A stretch of 64,000 bases of DNA from Pontiella desulfatans (GCF_900890425.1 NZ_CAAHFG010000001.1:124001-188000), one strand, 5' to 3'. Positions 8,953-18,525 are shown, counted from the first letter of the stretch. A program made the numbers and translations. The notes: generated from the letters alone by a model not told the origin.

Positions 8953-9866
8953 GTTTCTGAAAGGAGGTGTTGCTTGAAGAAATCGATCGTTCTTTGCCAG
9001 GCCAGCTCTGCCATTTCCTCGTTGTAACGGCCGGTTGAGTCGTTGTGGAAACCATGGTTGCATTCCGGATATATGTGCAGGATATATTCAACGCCGCTCG
9101 CATTTAAGTCGGCTTCGTACTCGGGCCAGCTGGCGTTGACCCGTTTATCATGTTCGGCCAGCTGAATCATTAACGGAGCCTTGATGTTTTTGCGCAGCTC
9201 CTTGGCTGCCGGGGTTCCGTAGAAGGGAACGCCGGCATTCAGGGTGTCATGAGCGGCGGCAGCCAGCATGTTGACGATATAGCCTCCGAAACAGAATCCC
9301 ACGGCTCCGAGTTTTCCATTACCCGACTTATGCGACTTCAGGAACTGCGCCGCCGCGATAAAGTCCTGTTCGATTTTTGCCCGATCCAACGATTTTTGCA
9401 TGGCCCGGCCTTTGTCGTCGTTGCCCGGATAGCCGCCCAGTGGATGCAGCGCATCGGGAGCGAAGGCGATAAAACCCGCCTTAGCGAGCCGTCGGGCAAC
9501 GTCCTTGACGTATGGGTTGAGCCCTCGGTTTTCATGAATCACCAGGACTACCGGGATTTTTTCCGGCATATTGGATGGGGTCACAAGATAGCCCCGGCCT
9601 TCGCCATGTCCCTTGGGCGCTGGAAACGTTGCATAGATTGCTTTGATGTCCGGATCATTGAACGAGACTTGTTCGGCGGCGGCATAGTTTGGCATCAACA
9701 CGGGGAGCAGCATGCCCATTGTGAAGCCTGCGGTGGCCAGCGACGACAGCCGGGTCATGAACATTTCCCGCGTAATCAAGCCATGGGCATATTCATCGTA
9801 CCAGTCGAAGGCTTCCTGGGGAATGGGTTGGGTGACCGTGGTTTCCTGTTGCTGTGCTTCAGGCAT
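8946..9866 (-). CDS. Dienelactone hydrolase family protein, exported
   Basis: 306 residues from the ATG at 9866-9864, chosen because AAGGAG sits a few bases upstream; a longer frame to 9959 has no such site and would overlap remnant sequence. Residues 1-60 hold a helical segment with a hydrophobic stretch ([15 protein letters not shown]), a likely secretion or anchoring signal. An alpha/beta hydrolase of the COG0412 type follows, with the nucleophile Cys in Gly-Phe-Cys-Phe-Gly-Gly, the Asp in Ala-Glu-His-Asp and the His in Cys-Asn-His-Gly-Phe-His. Family enzymes open lactones or hydrolyse esters; the substrate here is unknown. The gene is flanked on both sides by fumarase remnants, which suggests insertion by recombination. 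Confidence 0.85.
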   Translation of the reverse strand: MPEAQQQETTVTQPIPQEAFDWYDEYAHGLITREMFMTRLSSLATAGFTMGMLLPVLMPNYAAAEQVSFNDPDIKAIYATFPAPKGHGEGRGYLVTPSNMPEKIPVVLVIHENRGLNPYVKDVARRLAKAGFIAFAPDALHPLGGYPGNDDKGRAMQKSLDRAKIEQDFIAAAQFLKSHKSGNGKLGAVGFCFGGYIVNMLAAAAHDTLNAGVPFYGTPAAKELRKNIKAPLMIQLAEHDKRVNASWPEYEADLNASGVEYILHIYPECNHGFHNDSTGRYNEEMAELAWQRTIDFFKQHLLSETH

Positions 9867-9918
9867 GGAGTATCTCCTTGATTTAGTTTTTGGTAAAGGA
9901 TCGGAACGCCTTGTTTCT

Positions 9919-10080
9919 TCATTTCCCTTTGAGTTTATCAGCAAAAAAGTCGGGGCCATTTTCGTCTACGATGATGACGGCGGGGTTGTCATGGTAGACG
10001 GGATGTGTGTTGAAGTATTTGGGAACCGGCTCTCCGTGGTTAACCATTTCCTCGATCTTGGTATGAGATAGCACTGGCAC
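9919..10080 (-). pseudogene. Fumarase class I remnant, copy 2, with an internal deletion
   Basis: 53 codons and a stop. The first half (HTKIEEMVNHGEPVPKYF, then Asn-Thr-His-Pro-Val-Tyr) matches the intact fumarase where that protein reads [18 protein letters not shown]. The second half (Pro-Ala-Val-Ile-Ile-Val-Asp to Asp-Phe-Phe-Ala-Asp-Lys) matches the last 25 residues. About 95 residues between them are missing, and the junction is in frame. A stop codon lies directly upstream of the GTG at 10080. It is more diverged than copy 1, so the two remnants come from separate copies or events. Confidence 0.8.
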
Positions 10081-10131
10081 TTATGCGGGTACCCTGCTTC
10101 TTCTTCGTGAGTTCGGTGAAGTCGTGCCGTT

Positions 10132-10524
10132 TCAGTTTAGTTTCTGGGGGCCTCTGCTGATCTTATGGACTTCGATCCATTTTTGTTTCTCGGGATCAAA
10201 CTTTTCCAGTATGAGTACAGTCCATTTGTCATCCGGACATTCTAGCTTTAATTCCTTCATGTCGTCTTTGATTTCAATGATTCTCGTTTGCCTTGTGGTG
10301 GTATCGACTAGCTTTGCTCTCAGTTGCTCTCCCTTGGTGCGGCTGAGAGGGTAGATCATGGTAGTTGCTGCTTTTTTACGTTCTTCAGTTTTTTCCGCTT
10401 GTTGAGTTTGAGACTCAGGTGCCTTTTTAACACAGGCTTTATCTGCCCCATTCGTACACGAGTCGGCCTTGGCTGGGCTGGCCAATAGTGCGATGCATGC
10501 GGTTGCGATTCTAATGTGCTTCAC
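10132..10524 (-). CDS. Small exported protein of unknown function
   Basis: 130 residues from a GTG start, with GGGAG eight bases upstream. The first 20 residues form a clean signal peptide ending in Ser-Pro-Ala-Lys-Ala. The mature part has two early Cys residues (Cys23, Cys31), a Gln/Glu/Lys-rich linker, and a beta-rich C-terminal half (LRAKLVDTTTRQTRIIEIKD and a Trp-Thr-Val-Leu-Ile-Leu-Glu strand). I do not recognise a family. It lies between the intact fumarase and fumarase remnant copy 2, so it is part of the rearranged segment; a periplasmic location is inferred. Confidence 0.6.
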   Translation of the reverse strand: MKHIRIATACIALLASPAKADSCTNGADKACVKKAPESQTQQAEKTEERKKAATTMIYPLSRTKGEQLRAKLVDTTTRQTRIIEIKDDMKELKLECPDDKWTVLILEKFDPEKQKWIEVHKISRGPQKLN

Positions 10525-10557
10525 TTGTTGCTCCCTGATTCGGGTTAGATGTTGTTG

Positions 10558-12180
10558 TTACGAGTTGCCCCTCAGCACATCCGCAAAAAAATCGTTCCCT
10601 TTGTCGTCGGTGAGAATGACGGCGGGGAAGTCGACCACTTCGATCTTGCGGACGGCTTCCATGCCGAGTTCTTCCATATCGACGATCTCGACGGATTTGA
10701 TGTTTTTTTCGGCGAGCAGGGCGGCGGGACCGCCGATGGAGCCGAGGTAGAAGCCGCCGTGCTTGGCGCAGGAGTCGACGACGGTCTGGGTGCGGTTGCC
10801 TTTGGCGAGCATGACCATGGAGCCGCGCTGGGCCTGGAAGGGCTCGACATAGGGGTCCATCCGCTGGGCGGTGGTGGGGCCGAAGGAGCCGGAGGGTTTG
10901 CCTTTGGGGCATTTGGCCGGGCCGGCATAGTAGACGGGGTGGTTCTTGAAGTAGTCGGGCATCGGTTCGCCGCGGTCGAGCATCTCTTTGATTTTTGCAT
11001 GGGCAATGTCGCGCGCGACAATGAGCGTGCCGTTGAGCCGCAGGCGGGTGCAGACGGGGTATTGCGAGAGGTCGGCGAGCACGTCCGCCATCGGGCGGTT
11101 GAGGTCGATTGCAGGTGCATTGTCTTCTTCCTGGCCGAGGTTGGCGGGGGCATACTTTGCGGGATCGTGTTCGAGCTGTTCGAGGAAGAGGCCATCGCGG
11201 GTGATGCGTGCCTTGATGTTGCGGTCGGCGGAGCAGGAGACGCCGAGGCCAACGGGGCAGGAGGCGGCGTGGCGCGGCATGCGGATGACGCGGACGTCGT
11301 GGCAAAAATATTTTCCGCCGAACTGGGCGCCGATCTTGGAGTCCTGCGCCATTTTGAGAATGCGGTCTTCCCATTCGAGGTCGCGGAAGGCGCGGCCGGA
11401 TGCGTCGCCGGTGGTGGGCAGGTCGTCGAGCGCGCCGGTGGAGGCGAGCTTGACCTGTTTCATGGTGGCTTCGGCGGAGGTGCCTCCAATGACGATGGCG
11501 AAATGGTAGGGCGGGCACGCGGCGGTGCCAATGTTGAACAGTTCGGCCTTGAGGAAGGCTTCGAGGTTTTCCTCGGTGAGCAACGACTTGGTTTTCTGGA
11601 AGAGGTAGCTCTTGTTGGCGGAGCCGCCGCCCTTGGCGATGAAGGTCAGGTTGTAGGCCAGGCCGGGCGCGGTGTAGAGGTCGATCTGGGCGGGCAGGTT
11701 GTTGCCGGTGTTCTTTTCGGCGAACATGGAGAGCGGGGCGATCTGGGAATAGCGCAGGTTGAATTCCTGGAAGCAGCGGAAGATGCCGTTGGAGAGGGCT
11801 TCCTTTTCGTCGAAGTCCGTCCAGACGTGCGCGCCTTTGGTGCCGGTTACGATGGCGGTGCCGGTGTCCTGGCAGGTGGGTAGCTCGCCGTAGGCGGCGA
11901 TGATGGAGTTTTCCAAAAAGGCCTTGGCCACGAAGCGATCGTTTTCGCTGGCTTCGGGGTCGTCGAGAATCTTGGCAACCTGCGCCATGTGGCCGGGGCG
12001 CAGGAAGAAGGAGACATCGTGGAAGGCTTCGTAGGCGAGCCGTTCGAGCGCTTCGGGTTCCACCACGAGAACATCCTGCCCGTTGAATTGTTCAACGCGG
12101 ACGCCTTCGGAGGTGAGGTGGCGGTAGGGGGTGTCGTCGCCGGAATGCTGGATGGTCGGGGTATAGATGTAGTCGCTCAT
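10558..12180 (-). CDS. Fumarate hydratase, class I (iron-sulfur)
   Basis: 540 residues, full length for the single-chain FumA/FumB type. The [4Fe-4S]-ligating cysteines fall in the expected blocks: Leu-Pro-Thr-Cys103-Gln-Asp-Thr-Gly, Val-Ser-Cys-Ser-Ala-Asp-Arg-Asn, and Asp-Ser-Cys-Ala-Lys-His-Gly-Gly near the C-terminal domain. The enzyme interconverts fumarate and malate in the citric acid cycle. The class is oxygen sensitive, fitting an anaerobic or microaerobic lifestyle. The 3' part of this gene has been copied twice downstream (8729-8952 and 9919-10080). No ribosome site stands out beyond GGAGATTTGCA just before the ATG. Confidence 0.93.
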   Translation of the reverse strand: MSDYIYTPTIQHSGDDTPYRHLTSEGVRVEQFNGQDVLVVEPEALERLAYEAFHDVSFFLRPGHMAQVAKILDDPEASENDRFVAKAFLENSIIAAYGELPTCQDTGTAIVTGTKGAHVWTDFDEKEALSNGIFRCFQEFNLRYSQIAPLSMFAEKNTGNNLPAQIDLYTAPGLAYNLTFIAKGGGSANKSYLFQKTKSLLTEENLEAFLKAELFNIGTAACPPYHFAIVIGGTSAEATMKQVKLASTGALDDLPTTGDASGRAFRDLEWEDRILKMAQDSKIGAQFGGKYFCHDVRVIRMPRHAASCPVGLGVSCSADRNIKARITRDGLFLEQLEHDPAKYAPANLGQEEDNAPAIDLNRPMADVLADLSQYPVCTRLRLNGTLIVARDIAHAKIKEMLDRGEPMPDYFKNHPVYYAGPAKCPKGKPSGSFGPTTAQRMDPYVEPFQAQRGSMVMLAKGNRTQTVVDSCAKHGGFYLGSIGGPAALLAEKNIKSVEIVDMEELGMEAVRKIEVVDFPAVILTDDKGNDFFADVLRGNS

Positions 12181-12317
12181 TGCAAATCTCCATGGTGCAT
12201 GCTTCGTAATGAATTCGGATCATAGCGGTACTACATGAAACCGCCATTAAATATTCCGACTTTGTCCGCCGGAAGACGGGGTGGTCGTTCCTTGGGGAAA
12301 CAACAGGGGAATGGAAA

Positions 12318-14039
12318 ATGAAAAGACGCTCTTTTTTTCAGTCGCTGGGTTTCTGCGCGTCGATGGCCGCGGTTTCGGCCGTGGGTGAAGTGGGCCAGCG
12401 CCCGAATATCATCATCATGATGTCGGACGACATGGGCTATTCCGATATCGGCTGCTATGGCGGCGAAATCCAAACGCCGGTGCTCGATGGCCTCGCGAGG
12501 AAGGGACTCCGCTTTACCCAGTTCTACAACACGGCCCGCTGCTGCCCGACCCGGGCTTCGCTGCTGACCGGCCTCTATCCGCACCAGGCCGGCATCGGCC
12601 ACATGATGGCCGACAAAGGGCTCGACGGATATCGCGGCGACCTGAACCGCAAGTGCGTCACCATCGGCGAGGTGCTCCGCCCGGCGGGTTATTCAACCTA
12701 TATGGTCGGCAAGTGGCACGTCACCAAACATACGCATCCCGAAAAAGAATCCGACAAATTCAACTGGCCGCTCCAGCGTGGTTTCGATCGCTACTATGGC
12801 ATCATCAACGGGGCTTCCAGTCTTTGGGATCCCAACTCGCTGACGCGGGATAACCAGCCGATCACGATCAAGAACGACCCGGTCTACAAGCCGAAAGAGC
12901 CGTATCACTTCACCGATGCCATCAGCGACAACGCGGCAATGTTCATCGACGAGCACGATCCGGCGAAGCCCTTCTTCATGTATGTGGCCTACACGGCGGC
13001 CCATTGGCCGATGCACGCGCGCGAACGGGACATGGCCAAATACAAGGGGCAGTATGATGCCGGCTACGAGCCGATCCGCAAGGCGCGCCTGGCCAAGATG
13101 AAAAAACTCGGGGTGGTGGAGCCGAACGCATCCCTTTCGCCAACCGTAGGCAACTGGGATGCGGTCGAAGACAAGCCATGGGAAGCTGCCTGCATGGAAA
13201 CCTATGCCGCGATGGTCGACCAGATGGACCAGGGCATCGGGCGGATCGTCAAGGCGCTGGAAAGGAAAGGGGCTCTCGACAACACGCTGATCCTCTTTCT
13301 CCAGGATAACGGCGGTTGCGCCGAGAGCGGGGGGCGAAAGGAAAAGGGGCCGCTGGTGACCCGTGCCGACCAGCCCACCCTCGATCCGATTCCCGACGAT
13401 GTTGCGCACTACACCGGTTCCTGGCCGAAGCAGACGCGCGAGGGATGGCCCGTTTTGCGCGGGCACGTGATGCCGGGGCCGGCCGATACCTACATCGGCT
13501 ATGGCCGCGGGTGGGCGAATGTTTCGAACACGCCGCACCGCGAGTATAAGCACTGGGTGCACGAGGGCGGCATTTCCTCGCCGCTCATCGCCCATTGGCC
13601 CCAGGGTATTTCCGCCAGGAACGGGCTGCGAAAGGAGCCGGGCCATTTGATCGACCTGATGGCAACTTGCGTGGAGCTTTCCGGCGCCGCCTACCCGGCG
13701 GAGCGAAACAACGAAAAGATCCATCCCATGGAAGGCAGGAGCCTCGTTCCCGTGTTCGGTGGGGCATCCCTTGATCGCAAGGCGATCTATTGGGAGCACG
13801 AGGGCAACCGTGCCGTCCGCGTTGGCGATTGGAAGCTGGTGGCCAAGGGGCGCACTGGAAAATGGGAGCTATACAATCTGGCCGCGGACCGTAGTGAGCT
13901 GGATGATTTGGCGGCCAGCCATCCGGAGCGGGTTGGGGAGCTGGCCGCCATGTGGCAGGCCTATGCCGAGCGCGCGCAGGTCATCCCTTGGCCAAACGCC
14001 AAAAACAAGAATGTATCCTCCGGGAAAAAGAAACTCTAG
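12318..14039 (+). CDS. Sulfatase (formylglycine-dependent), TAT-exported
   Basis: 573 residues. The N-terminus Lys-Arg-Arg-Ser-Phe-Phe followed by a hydrophobic stretch is a twin-arginine signal, as expected for a sulfatase exported after folding. The metal site Asp-Asp appears in MMSDDMGYSD at about 35-44. The signature Cys75-Cys-Pro-Thr-Arg-Ala-Ser-Leu-Leu-Thr-Gly provides the Cys converted to formylglycine, and a Gly-Lys-Trp-His segment follows near 130. Residues Gln-Asp-Asn-Gly-Gly complete the metal site. The family removes sulfate esters from sugars or aromatic compounds. No maturase (anaerobic SME or FGE) is visible in the window. It is divergent from the fumarase gene across a 137-base gap. 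Confidence 0.9.
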   Translation: MKRRSFFQSLGFCASMAAVSAVGEVGQRPNIIIMMSDDMGYSDIGCYGGEIQTPVLDGLARKGLRFTQFYNTARCCPTRASLLTGLYPHQAGIGHMMADKGLDGYRGDLNRKCVTIGEVLRPAGYSTYMVGKWHVTKHTHPEKESDKFNWPLQRGFDRYYGIINGASSLWDPNSLTRDNQPITIKNDPVYKPKEPYHFTDAISDNAAMFIDEHDPAKPFFMYVAYTAAHWPMHARERDMAKYKGQYDAGYEPIRKARLAKMKKLGVVEPNASLSPTVGNWDAVEDKPWEAACMETYAAMVDQMDQGIGRIVKALERKGALDNTLILFLQDNGGCAESGGRKEKGPLVTRADQPTLDPIPDDVAHYTGSWPKQTREGWPVLRGHVMPGPADTYIGYGRGWANVSNTPHREYKHWVHEGGISSPLIAHWPQGISARNGLRKEPGHLIDLMATCVELSGAAYPAERNNEKIHPMEGRSLVPVFGGASLDRKAIYWEHEGNRAVRVGDWKLVAKGRTGKWELYNLAADRSELDDLAASHPERVGELAAMWQAYAERAQVIPWPNAKNKNVSSGKKKL

Positions 14040-14124
14040 CCTTTCATTGCCCTTCTTCAGGGTTGCCCGGGCATGCAGTATTCCCTAAGCTCTCCCCGTA
14101 AATTAAACATTAAGGAGATGAAGG

Positions 14125-14895
14125 ATGAAATTGATCAATGGAGTATTGTTGAGCGCGCTGGTTGCTTTCCCGTTTGCCGGCATGGCCCAAGACGACGCCG
14201 CGGAAGCGGGCGTTAAGTGGGAGCGCAACCTGTCCATGGGGGCCACCTACCGCAACGGCAACAGCGAAAAGTCGCTTTTCACGATGAACCTGAAGGGAGA
14301 TCGTTTCGGTGAGCATCATGATGTGCTGAGCTCGCTCTACGCGGAGTACGGCAAGACCGGAACGCCGACCCCCGCAGATCCGGATCCGGAAAAACAGCAA
14401 ACCGAAGGCCAGGTGCGCGCACAGGGCGAATATCGCCACAAGTTCGGCGATTCCAAGTTTTTCGCCGGTATATTTGCAGAAGGTCTGCACGATTCGATCA
14501 AGAGCATCCGTTTCCGGGGCAAGGTTGGTCCTAACATCGGTTACTACTTCATCGACACGGACAACATGAAGCTCGATGCCTCGTTTGGCTTGAACTATGT
14601 CTATGAGCGCACCGCGGCGGGCGAGCGGACTTTCGGGGAATATCGTGCGGCGGGCAACTACCTCTGGAACATCACCGAAAAGTCGTCCTACTACCTCAAC
14701 ATCGAGTACACCGCAAACATGGATGACACCGGCAACGACAATGGCGGCTTGCTGGTGACGGGCATCCGCAGCCAGGTCTACGAGGAGCTTTCCTTGTTCG
14801 CCGAGCTGCGCGATGAATATGACAACCTCATCGACGATCAGGTCGTGAAGCACAACGACATCACACTCATGGCCGGTCTTTCGTACGACTTCTAA
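14125..14895 (+). CDS. DUF481 family outer-membrane beta-barrel
   Basis: 256 residues with a signal peptide ending at about Gly-Met-Ala-Gln. The rest alternates beta strands rich in Tyr and Gly and ends in an aromatic residue (Ser-Tyr-Asp-Phe), the usual C-terminal signal for outer-membrane insertion. The strand pattern (MGATYRNGNSEKSLFTMNLK at about 40-59, then GPNIGYYFIDTDNMKLDASF) matches the DUF481 or salt-induced outer-membrane family. The role is not established. The start is supported by TTAAGGAGATGAAGG upstream. It is followed by a strong terminator. Confidence 0.85.
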   Translation: MKLINGVLLSALVAFPFAGMAQDDAAEAGVKWERNLSMGATYRNGNSEKSLFTMNLKGDRFGEHHDVLSSLYAEYGKTGTPTPADPDPEKQQTEGQVRAQGEYRHKFGDSKFFAGIFAEGLHDSIKSIRFRGKVGPNIGYYFIDTDNMKLDASFGLNYVYERTAAGERTFGEYRAAGNYLWNITEKSSYYLNIEYTANMDDTGNDNGGLLVTGIRSQVYEELSLFAELRDEYDNLIDDQVVKHNDITLMAGLSYDF

Positions 14896-14917
14896 ACCAT
14901 GGGCTTTGAGTTCCGAC

Positions 14918-14949
14918 AAAGCCGCCCGGTGGGCGGCTTTTTGTTTTTA
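14918..14949 (+). terminator. Rho-independent terminator after the DUF481 gene
   Basis: AAAGCCGCCC and GGGCGGCTTT form a ten-base-pair stem with a short loop, followed by TTGTTTTT. It begins about 23 bases past the stop codon. Confidence 0.9.
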
Positions 14950-14960
14950 AGGGAAATGAA

Positions 14961-15518
14961 ATGACAGAGAAAACAGACTATCCCATGGCGCTTCCGCCTC
15001 CCGACGGCCCATTGACGGCCATCGGCGAGGAACTGCTTGCAGGCGGCAAGGCCGCCTCCCGCAAGAGTCCGCGGGGCCGAATCATTCAGCCGTTGCATAA
15101 ACAGGGCGGCGATTTGCTGCAGCGCATGCTCAACACCCTCCAGCCGGGTAGCTACATCCGCCCGCATCGCCACGCCCCCGGAAGGGGGGAGAGCATTGTC
15201 GTGCTTTCCGGCACCTTGCTCTATCTGACGTTCACGGAGGAGGGGGCCGTTGATGTTGTGCTGCGGCTGAAAGCGGGGGCGCCGGAATTCGGCGTGGATA
15301 CCGAAGGTGGAATCTGGCACTGCTTCATGGCACTCGAACCCGATACCGTGCTCTTCGAGGTTAAGCCCGGCCCGTACGATGCCAAGGCGGATAAGGAATT
15401 CGCTCCGTGGGCTCCCGAGGAATACAGCCCGGAGTCGGCCGCATACCTTGGCGAACTGCTGGATTATGCTGCCAAACATCATACTTGCATAAGTATGAAA
15501 TGGCCGGATGAGCCCTAA
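14961..15518 (+). CDS. WbuC-like cupin-fold protein
   Basis: 185 residues. The central block Ile-Arg-Pro-His-Arg-His-Ala-Pro-Gly-Arg-Gly-Glu-Ser followed by a Val-Leu-Ser-Gly turn is the metal-binding cupin motif of the WbuC family, and Trp-His-Cys-Phe provides the later His. WbuC relatives sit in polysaccharide loci or next to household genes, and their reaction is unsettled. The C-terminal dozen residues after Asp-Tyr-Ala-Ala-Lys-His are encoded by one arm of an inverted repeat, and the TAA stop lies in the loop of a terminator-like hairpin, so the protein tail has probably been replaced by repeat sequence. The start is supported by AAGGGAAATGAA upstream. Confidence 0.75.
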   Translation: MTEKTDYPMALPPPDGPLTAIGEELLAGGKAASRKSPRGRIIQPLHKQGGDLLQRMLNTLQPGSYIRPHRHAPGRGESIVVLSGTLLYLTFTEEGAVDVVLRLKAGAPEFGVDTEGGIWHCFMALEPDTVLFEVKPGPYDAKADKEFAPWAPEEYSPESAAYLGELLDYAAKHHTCISMKWPDEP

Positions 15519-15559
15519 TACGGGCTCGAAAATGCATTTCCTACTTATGCAAGTATGAT
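15478..15559. repeat. Inverted pair of 24-base palindromic repeats around a hairpin
   Basis: The arms at 15478-15501 and 15536-15559 are reverse complements with one mismatch; each arm also folds on itself (CATACTT, loop GCAT, AAGTATG in the left arm). Between them GAGCCC (15510-15515) and GGGCTC (15522-15527) form a hairpin with the WbuC stop codon in its loop. The block separates two convergent genes and may act as a terminator for both. Confidence 0.75.
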
Positions 15560-15571
15560 CATTCGGTGTCG

Positions 15572-16327
15572 TCAGTTGCTTTTGCAGAACTCGACCACAT
15601 CCCGCAGGGGCATGGTGCCACCGAAGATGTCGAGCGCCGAACCGATGGTGACATCGATCTTGCCCCTCCCGGCTTGGGCCAGCTTTTCCATGTCGTCGAA
15701 GTTGCGGACTCCGCCGGCATAGACGCAGGGGATGGGGGCGTGTTCGGCCAATAGGGCGATCAATTCTTCGTCCATGCCCTGCTGCTTGCCTTCCACATCC
15801 ACGCCGTGTACGAGGAATTCGCAGCAACAGTCGGAAAGCTGCCGGAGCGATCGCTCATCCACGATCGTTTCGGTGAAGGTTTGCCAGCGGTCGGTCACAA
15901 CGTGGTATTGGCCGTCCTTCTTGCGGCAGCTCAGGTCGAGCACCAGCCGGTCGCGCCCCGTTTCGGCCACCAGCTTGTTCAGGCGTGTTTCATCAAGCTG
16001 TCCGTTCTGGAAGAGGTAGGAGGTCACAATCACCTGGGCGGCCCCGGCATCCAGCCACTCGAACGCGTTTTCGGCCGTAATGCCGCCGCCCACCTGCAAG
16101 CCGTTGGGCCAGGCGGCAAGCGCCTCGCGCGCGGCATCGTCGTTGCCGGTTCCGAGCTTGATCACGTGCCCGCCGGTCAGCCAGTCCTGCTTATAGAGCC
16201 TGGCATACCAGGCCGGCGGCTTTTCCGAGACAAAGTTGGTTTCGGGTTCGGCGCCATCGGCCAGCGAGCCGCCGACGATCTGTTTCACCTTGCCGTTGTG
16301 CAGGTCTATGCAGGGTCTGAATTTCAT
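15572..16327 (-). CDS. hisA: Eukaryote-type ProFAR isomerase (HisA)
   Basis: 251 residues from the ATG at 16327-16325 (MKFRPCIDLHNGKVKQIVGG), which is the conserved N-terminus; a longer frame upstream reads through repeat-like sequence. The protein is a TIM barrel with phosphate-binding segments Gly-Gly-Gly-Ile near 95-98 and Tyr-Ala-Gly-Gly-Val-Arg near 205. The overall pattern, including the CIDLHNGKVKQIVGGSL start, is that of the yeast HIS6 and plant type found in scattered bacteria, rather than ordinary bacterial HisA. It catalyses the Amadori isomerisation of ProFAR in histidine synthesis. No other his genes are adjacent. Confidence 0.88.
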   Translation of the reverse strand: MKFRPCIDLHNGKVKQIVGGSLADGAEPETNFVSEKPPAWYARLYKQDWLTGGHVIKLGTGNDDAAREALAAWPNGLQVGGGITAENAFEWLDAGAAQVIVTSYLFQNGQLDETRLNKLVAETGRDRLVLDLSCRKKDGQYHVVTDRWQTFTETIVDERSLRQLSDCCCEFLVHGVDVEGKQQGMDEELIALLAEHAPIPCVYAGGVRNFDDMEKLAQAGRGKIDVTIGSALDIFGGTMPLRDVVEFCKSN

Positions 16328-16569
16328 AAAGTATAACCACGAATGAACGCCAATAGGGCGCGAATTGTTAACCACGAAATACAGTAGATACACGAAATGG
16401 CAGATGGTGGCAGGTTTTGTTTTCAACTTTGGCATTGTCGTTTGGAGCTTGTTTCGGATTTGGGGGGTTCGGGATTCGGATTTCCCGCCGAAGGCGGTTA
16501 ACGCTTGTATCTTGCGGGGTTCCGCCTATCATGCCCGCTCGATTTTCAAAACCCCGGAAGAGAAGTGCC

Positions 16570-18525
16570 ATGAGCGAAAAACCATCTAAATATTATGTAA
16601 CCACGCCGATCTACTATGTGAACGACAAACCGCACATCGGCCACTCCTACACCACGATCCTGGCCGACGTGCTGGCGAACTACCACCGCCTGCTCGACGT
16701 GCCCACCCATTTTCTCACCGGCACCGACGAGCACGGGCAGAAAGTGCAGCAGGCCGCCGATGCCAACGGCATCACCCCGCAGGAGCAGTGCGACCAGACC
16801 GTGGTCCGCTTCCAGGAACTGTGGCAACGTCTCGAAATCAAGAACGACGACTTTATCCGCACCACGGAACCGCGTCACAAGACCGTGGTCCAGCAAACCC
16901 TGCAGGAGCTGTTTGATCGCGATGAAATCTACAAGGCCGAATACGAAGGCTGGTATTGCGTTGGATGCGAACGCTTCTTCACCGAAAAGGATCTCGTCGA
17001 AGGCAACTGCCCCGAGTGCAACCGCCCGGTCGACAAGATTATCGAGTCCAACTATTTCTTCCGCATGAGCAAGTACCAGGATTGGCTCATTCAATACATC
17101 GAGGAAAACCCCGGCTTCATCCAGCCGGCCTTCCGCGCCAACGAAACGCTCGGCTTCCTGAAAAACAAGGAGCTGCAGGACCTCTGCATTTCGCGGCCAA
17201 AGTCGCGCCTCGCGTGGGGGATCGAGCTCCCGTTCGATACCGACTTCGTTACCTACGTCTGGTTCGACGCGCTTATCAACTATATTTCCGCCGTCGGCTA
17301 CAAGTCGGACGAGGAGCAGTTCCGGAAGTGGTGGCCGTGCTCCTGCCATCTTATCGGCAAGGACATCCTCACCACGCACACCGTCTATTGGCCAACCATG
17401 CTCAAGGCGATGAATGTCGATATGCCGCAATCCATCTTCGCCCACGGCTGGTGGCTCACCGGACGCACCAAAATGAGCAAGTCGCTTGGCAACGTCGTCA
17501 ACCCCATGGACATGATCGACCGCTACGGCGTCGACGCCTTCCGCTATTTCCTCATTGCCGAAATGACGCTCGGGCAAGACGCCTCCTTCACCGAAGAGGC
17601 TTTCGTGAAGCGCTACAACTCCGACCTGGCCAACGACCTTGGCAATGTGGCCAACCGTGTGCTCAACATGATCAGTCGCTACTGCGACGGCAAGATCCCG
17701 GCCGTTTCCGCCGGTGGTTTCGACACCGCGCTTGAGGATGGACTCTGGAAAGAAACCGTTGCGGCCGCCGAGGAAATGGGCCCGATGATCAGCGATATGA
17801 AGCTCGATGCGTCGGTCGGGCTGGTCATGTCCGCTGTCCGCAAGATTAATGTCTACTTGCAGGAGCGCGCCCCGTGGAGCCTCGCCAAGCAGGAGGGCAA
17901 AGAAGCGGAAGTGGCCCACTGCCTCTACACCGCGGCGGAATGCCTGCGGGTCTGCGCGGCGCTGCTCTATCCGGTCATGCCCGAGAAAATGCTCGCCCTG
18001 CGCACCGCGCTCGGCATGGCCGACGCCAAGCCGCACCTCGGCAAGCTGACCGAATTCGGCGTACTCATACCCGGTTCCGGAATTGCTCCGTCCGGAGCCC
18101 TCTTCCCGCGCATCGAACTGGAAAAGATGGAAGAAAAGCCGGCTGAAAAACCGAAAAAACAGAAGCAACAGCCCAAGAAAAAGGAAGAGCCATCCGCCGA
18201 TGGCCTCATCACCTTCGACCAGGTCATGAACGTCAAGCTCAAGACGGCGGTTGTGCTGGAAGCCGAGAAGATCGAAGGGGCCGACAAGCTGCTCAAGCTT
18301 CAGATTGATCTTGGCGGGGAAACGCGGCAGCTCGTCGCCGGCATCGCACTGCACTACCAACCCGAGGAACTGGTTGGCAAAACCATCGTCGTCGTCGCCA
18401 ACCTCAAGCCGGCCAAACTGCGCGGCGTGAAGTCGGAAGGTATGTTGCTGGCCGCCTCGAAGGGCGATGATTTGAAGCTGGTCACCATCGATGGCGATCT
18501 CGGCTCTGGCGCAACGGTGAAGTAG
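16570..18525 (+). CDS. metG: Methionyl-tRNA synthetase
   Basis: 651 residues from the ATG at 16570, which follows GGAAGAGAAG. The class I HIGH motif appears as Pro-His-Ile-Gly-His-Ser at about 21-26 and the KMSKS loop as Thr-Lys-Met-Ser-Lys-Ser near residue 300. A single zinc knuckle (Cys-Val-Gly-Cys, then Cys-Pro-Glu-Cys) sits at about 131-157. After the anticodon-binding domain there is a Lys/Pro/Glu-rich linker, then a C-terminal OB-fold tRNA-binding domain (about 550-651). It charges tRNA-Met. The upstream 240 bases are low-information sequence with a CACGAAAT-type intergenic repeat. Confidence 0.95.
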   Translation: MSEKPSKYYVTTPIYYVNDKPHIGHSYTTILADVLANYHRLLDVPTHFLTGTDEHGQKVQQAADANGITPQEQCDQTVVRFQELWQRLEIKNDDFIRTTEPRHKTVVQQTLQELFDRDEIYKAEYEGWYCVGCERFFTEKDLVEGNCPECNRPVDKIIESNYFFRMSKYQDWLIQYIEENPGFIQPAFRANETLGFLKNKELQDLCISRPKSRLAWGIELPFDTDFVTYVWFDALINYISAVGYKSDEEQFRKWWPCSCHLIGKDILTTHTVYWPTMLKAMNVDMPQSIFAHGWWLTGRTKMSKSLGNVVNPMDMIDRYGVDAFRYFLIAEMTLGQDASFTEEAFVKRYNSDLANDLGNVANRVLNMISRYCDGKIPAVSAGGFDTALEDGLWKETVAAAEEMGPMISDMKLDASVGLVMSAVRKINVYLQERAPWSLAKQEGKEAEVAHCLYTAAECLRVCAALLYPVMPEKMLALRTALGMADAKPHLGKLTEFGVLIPGSGIAPSGALFPRIELEKMEEKPAEKPKKQKQQPKKKEEPSADGLITFDQVMNVKLKTAVVLEAEKIEGADKLLKLQIDLGGETRQLVAGIALHYQPEELVGKTIVVVANLKPAKLRGVKSEGMLLAASKGDDLKLVTIDGDLGSGATVK

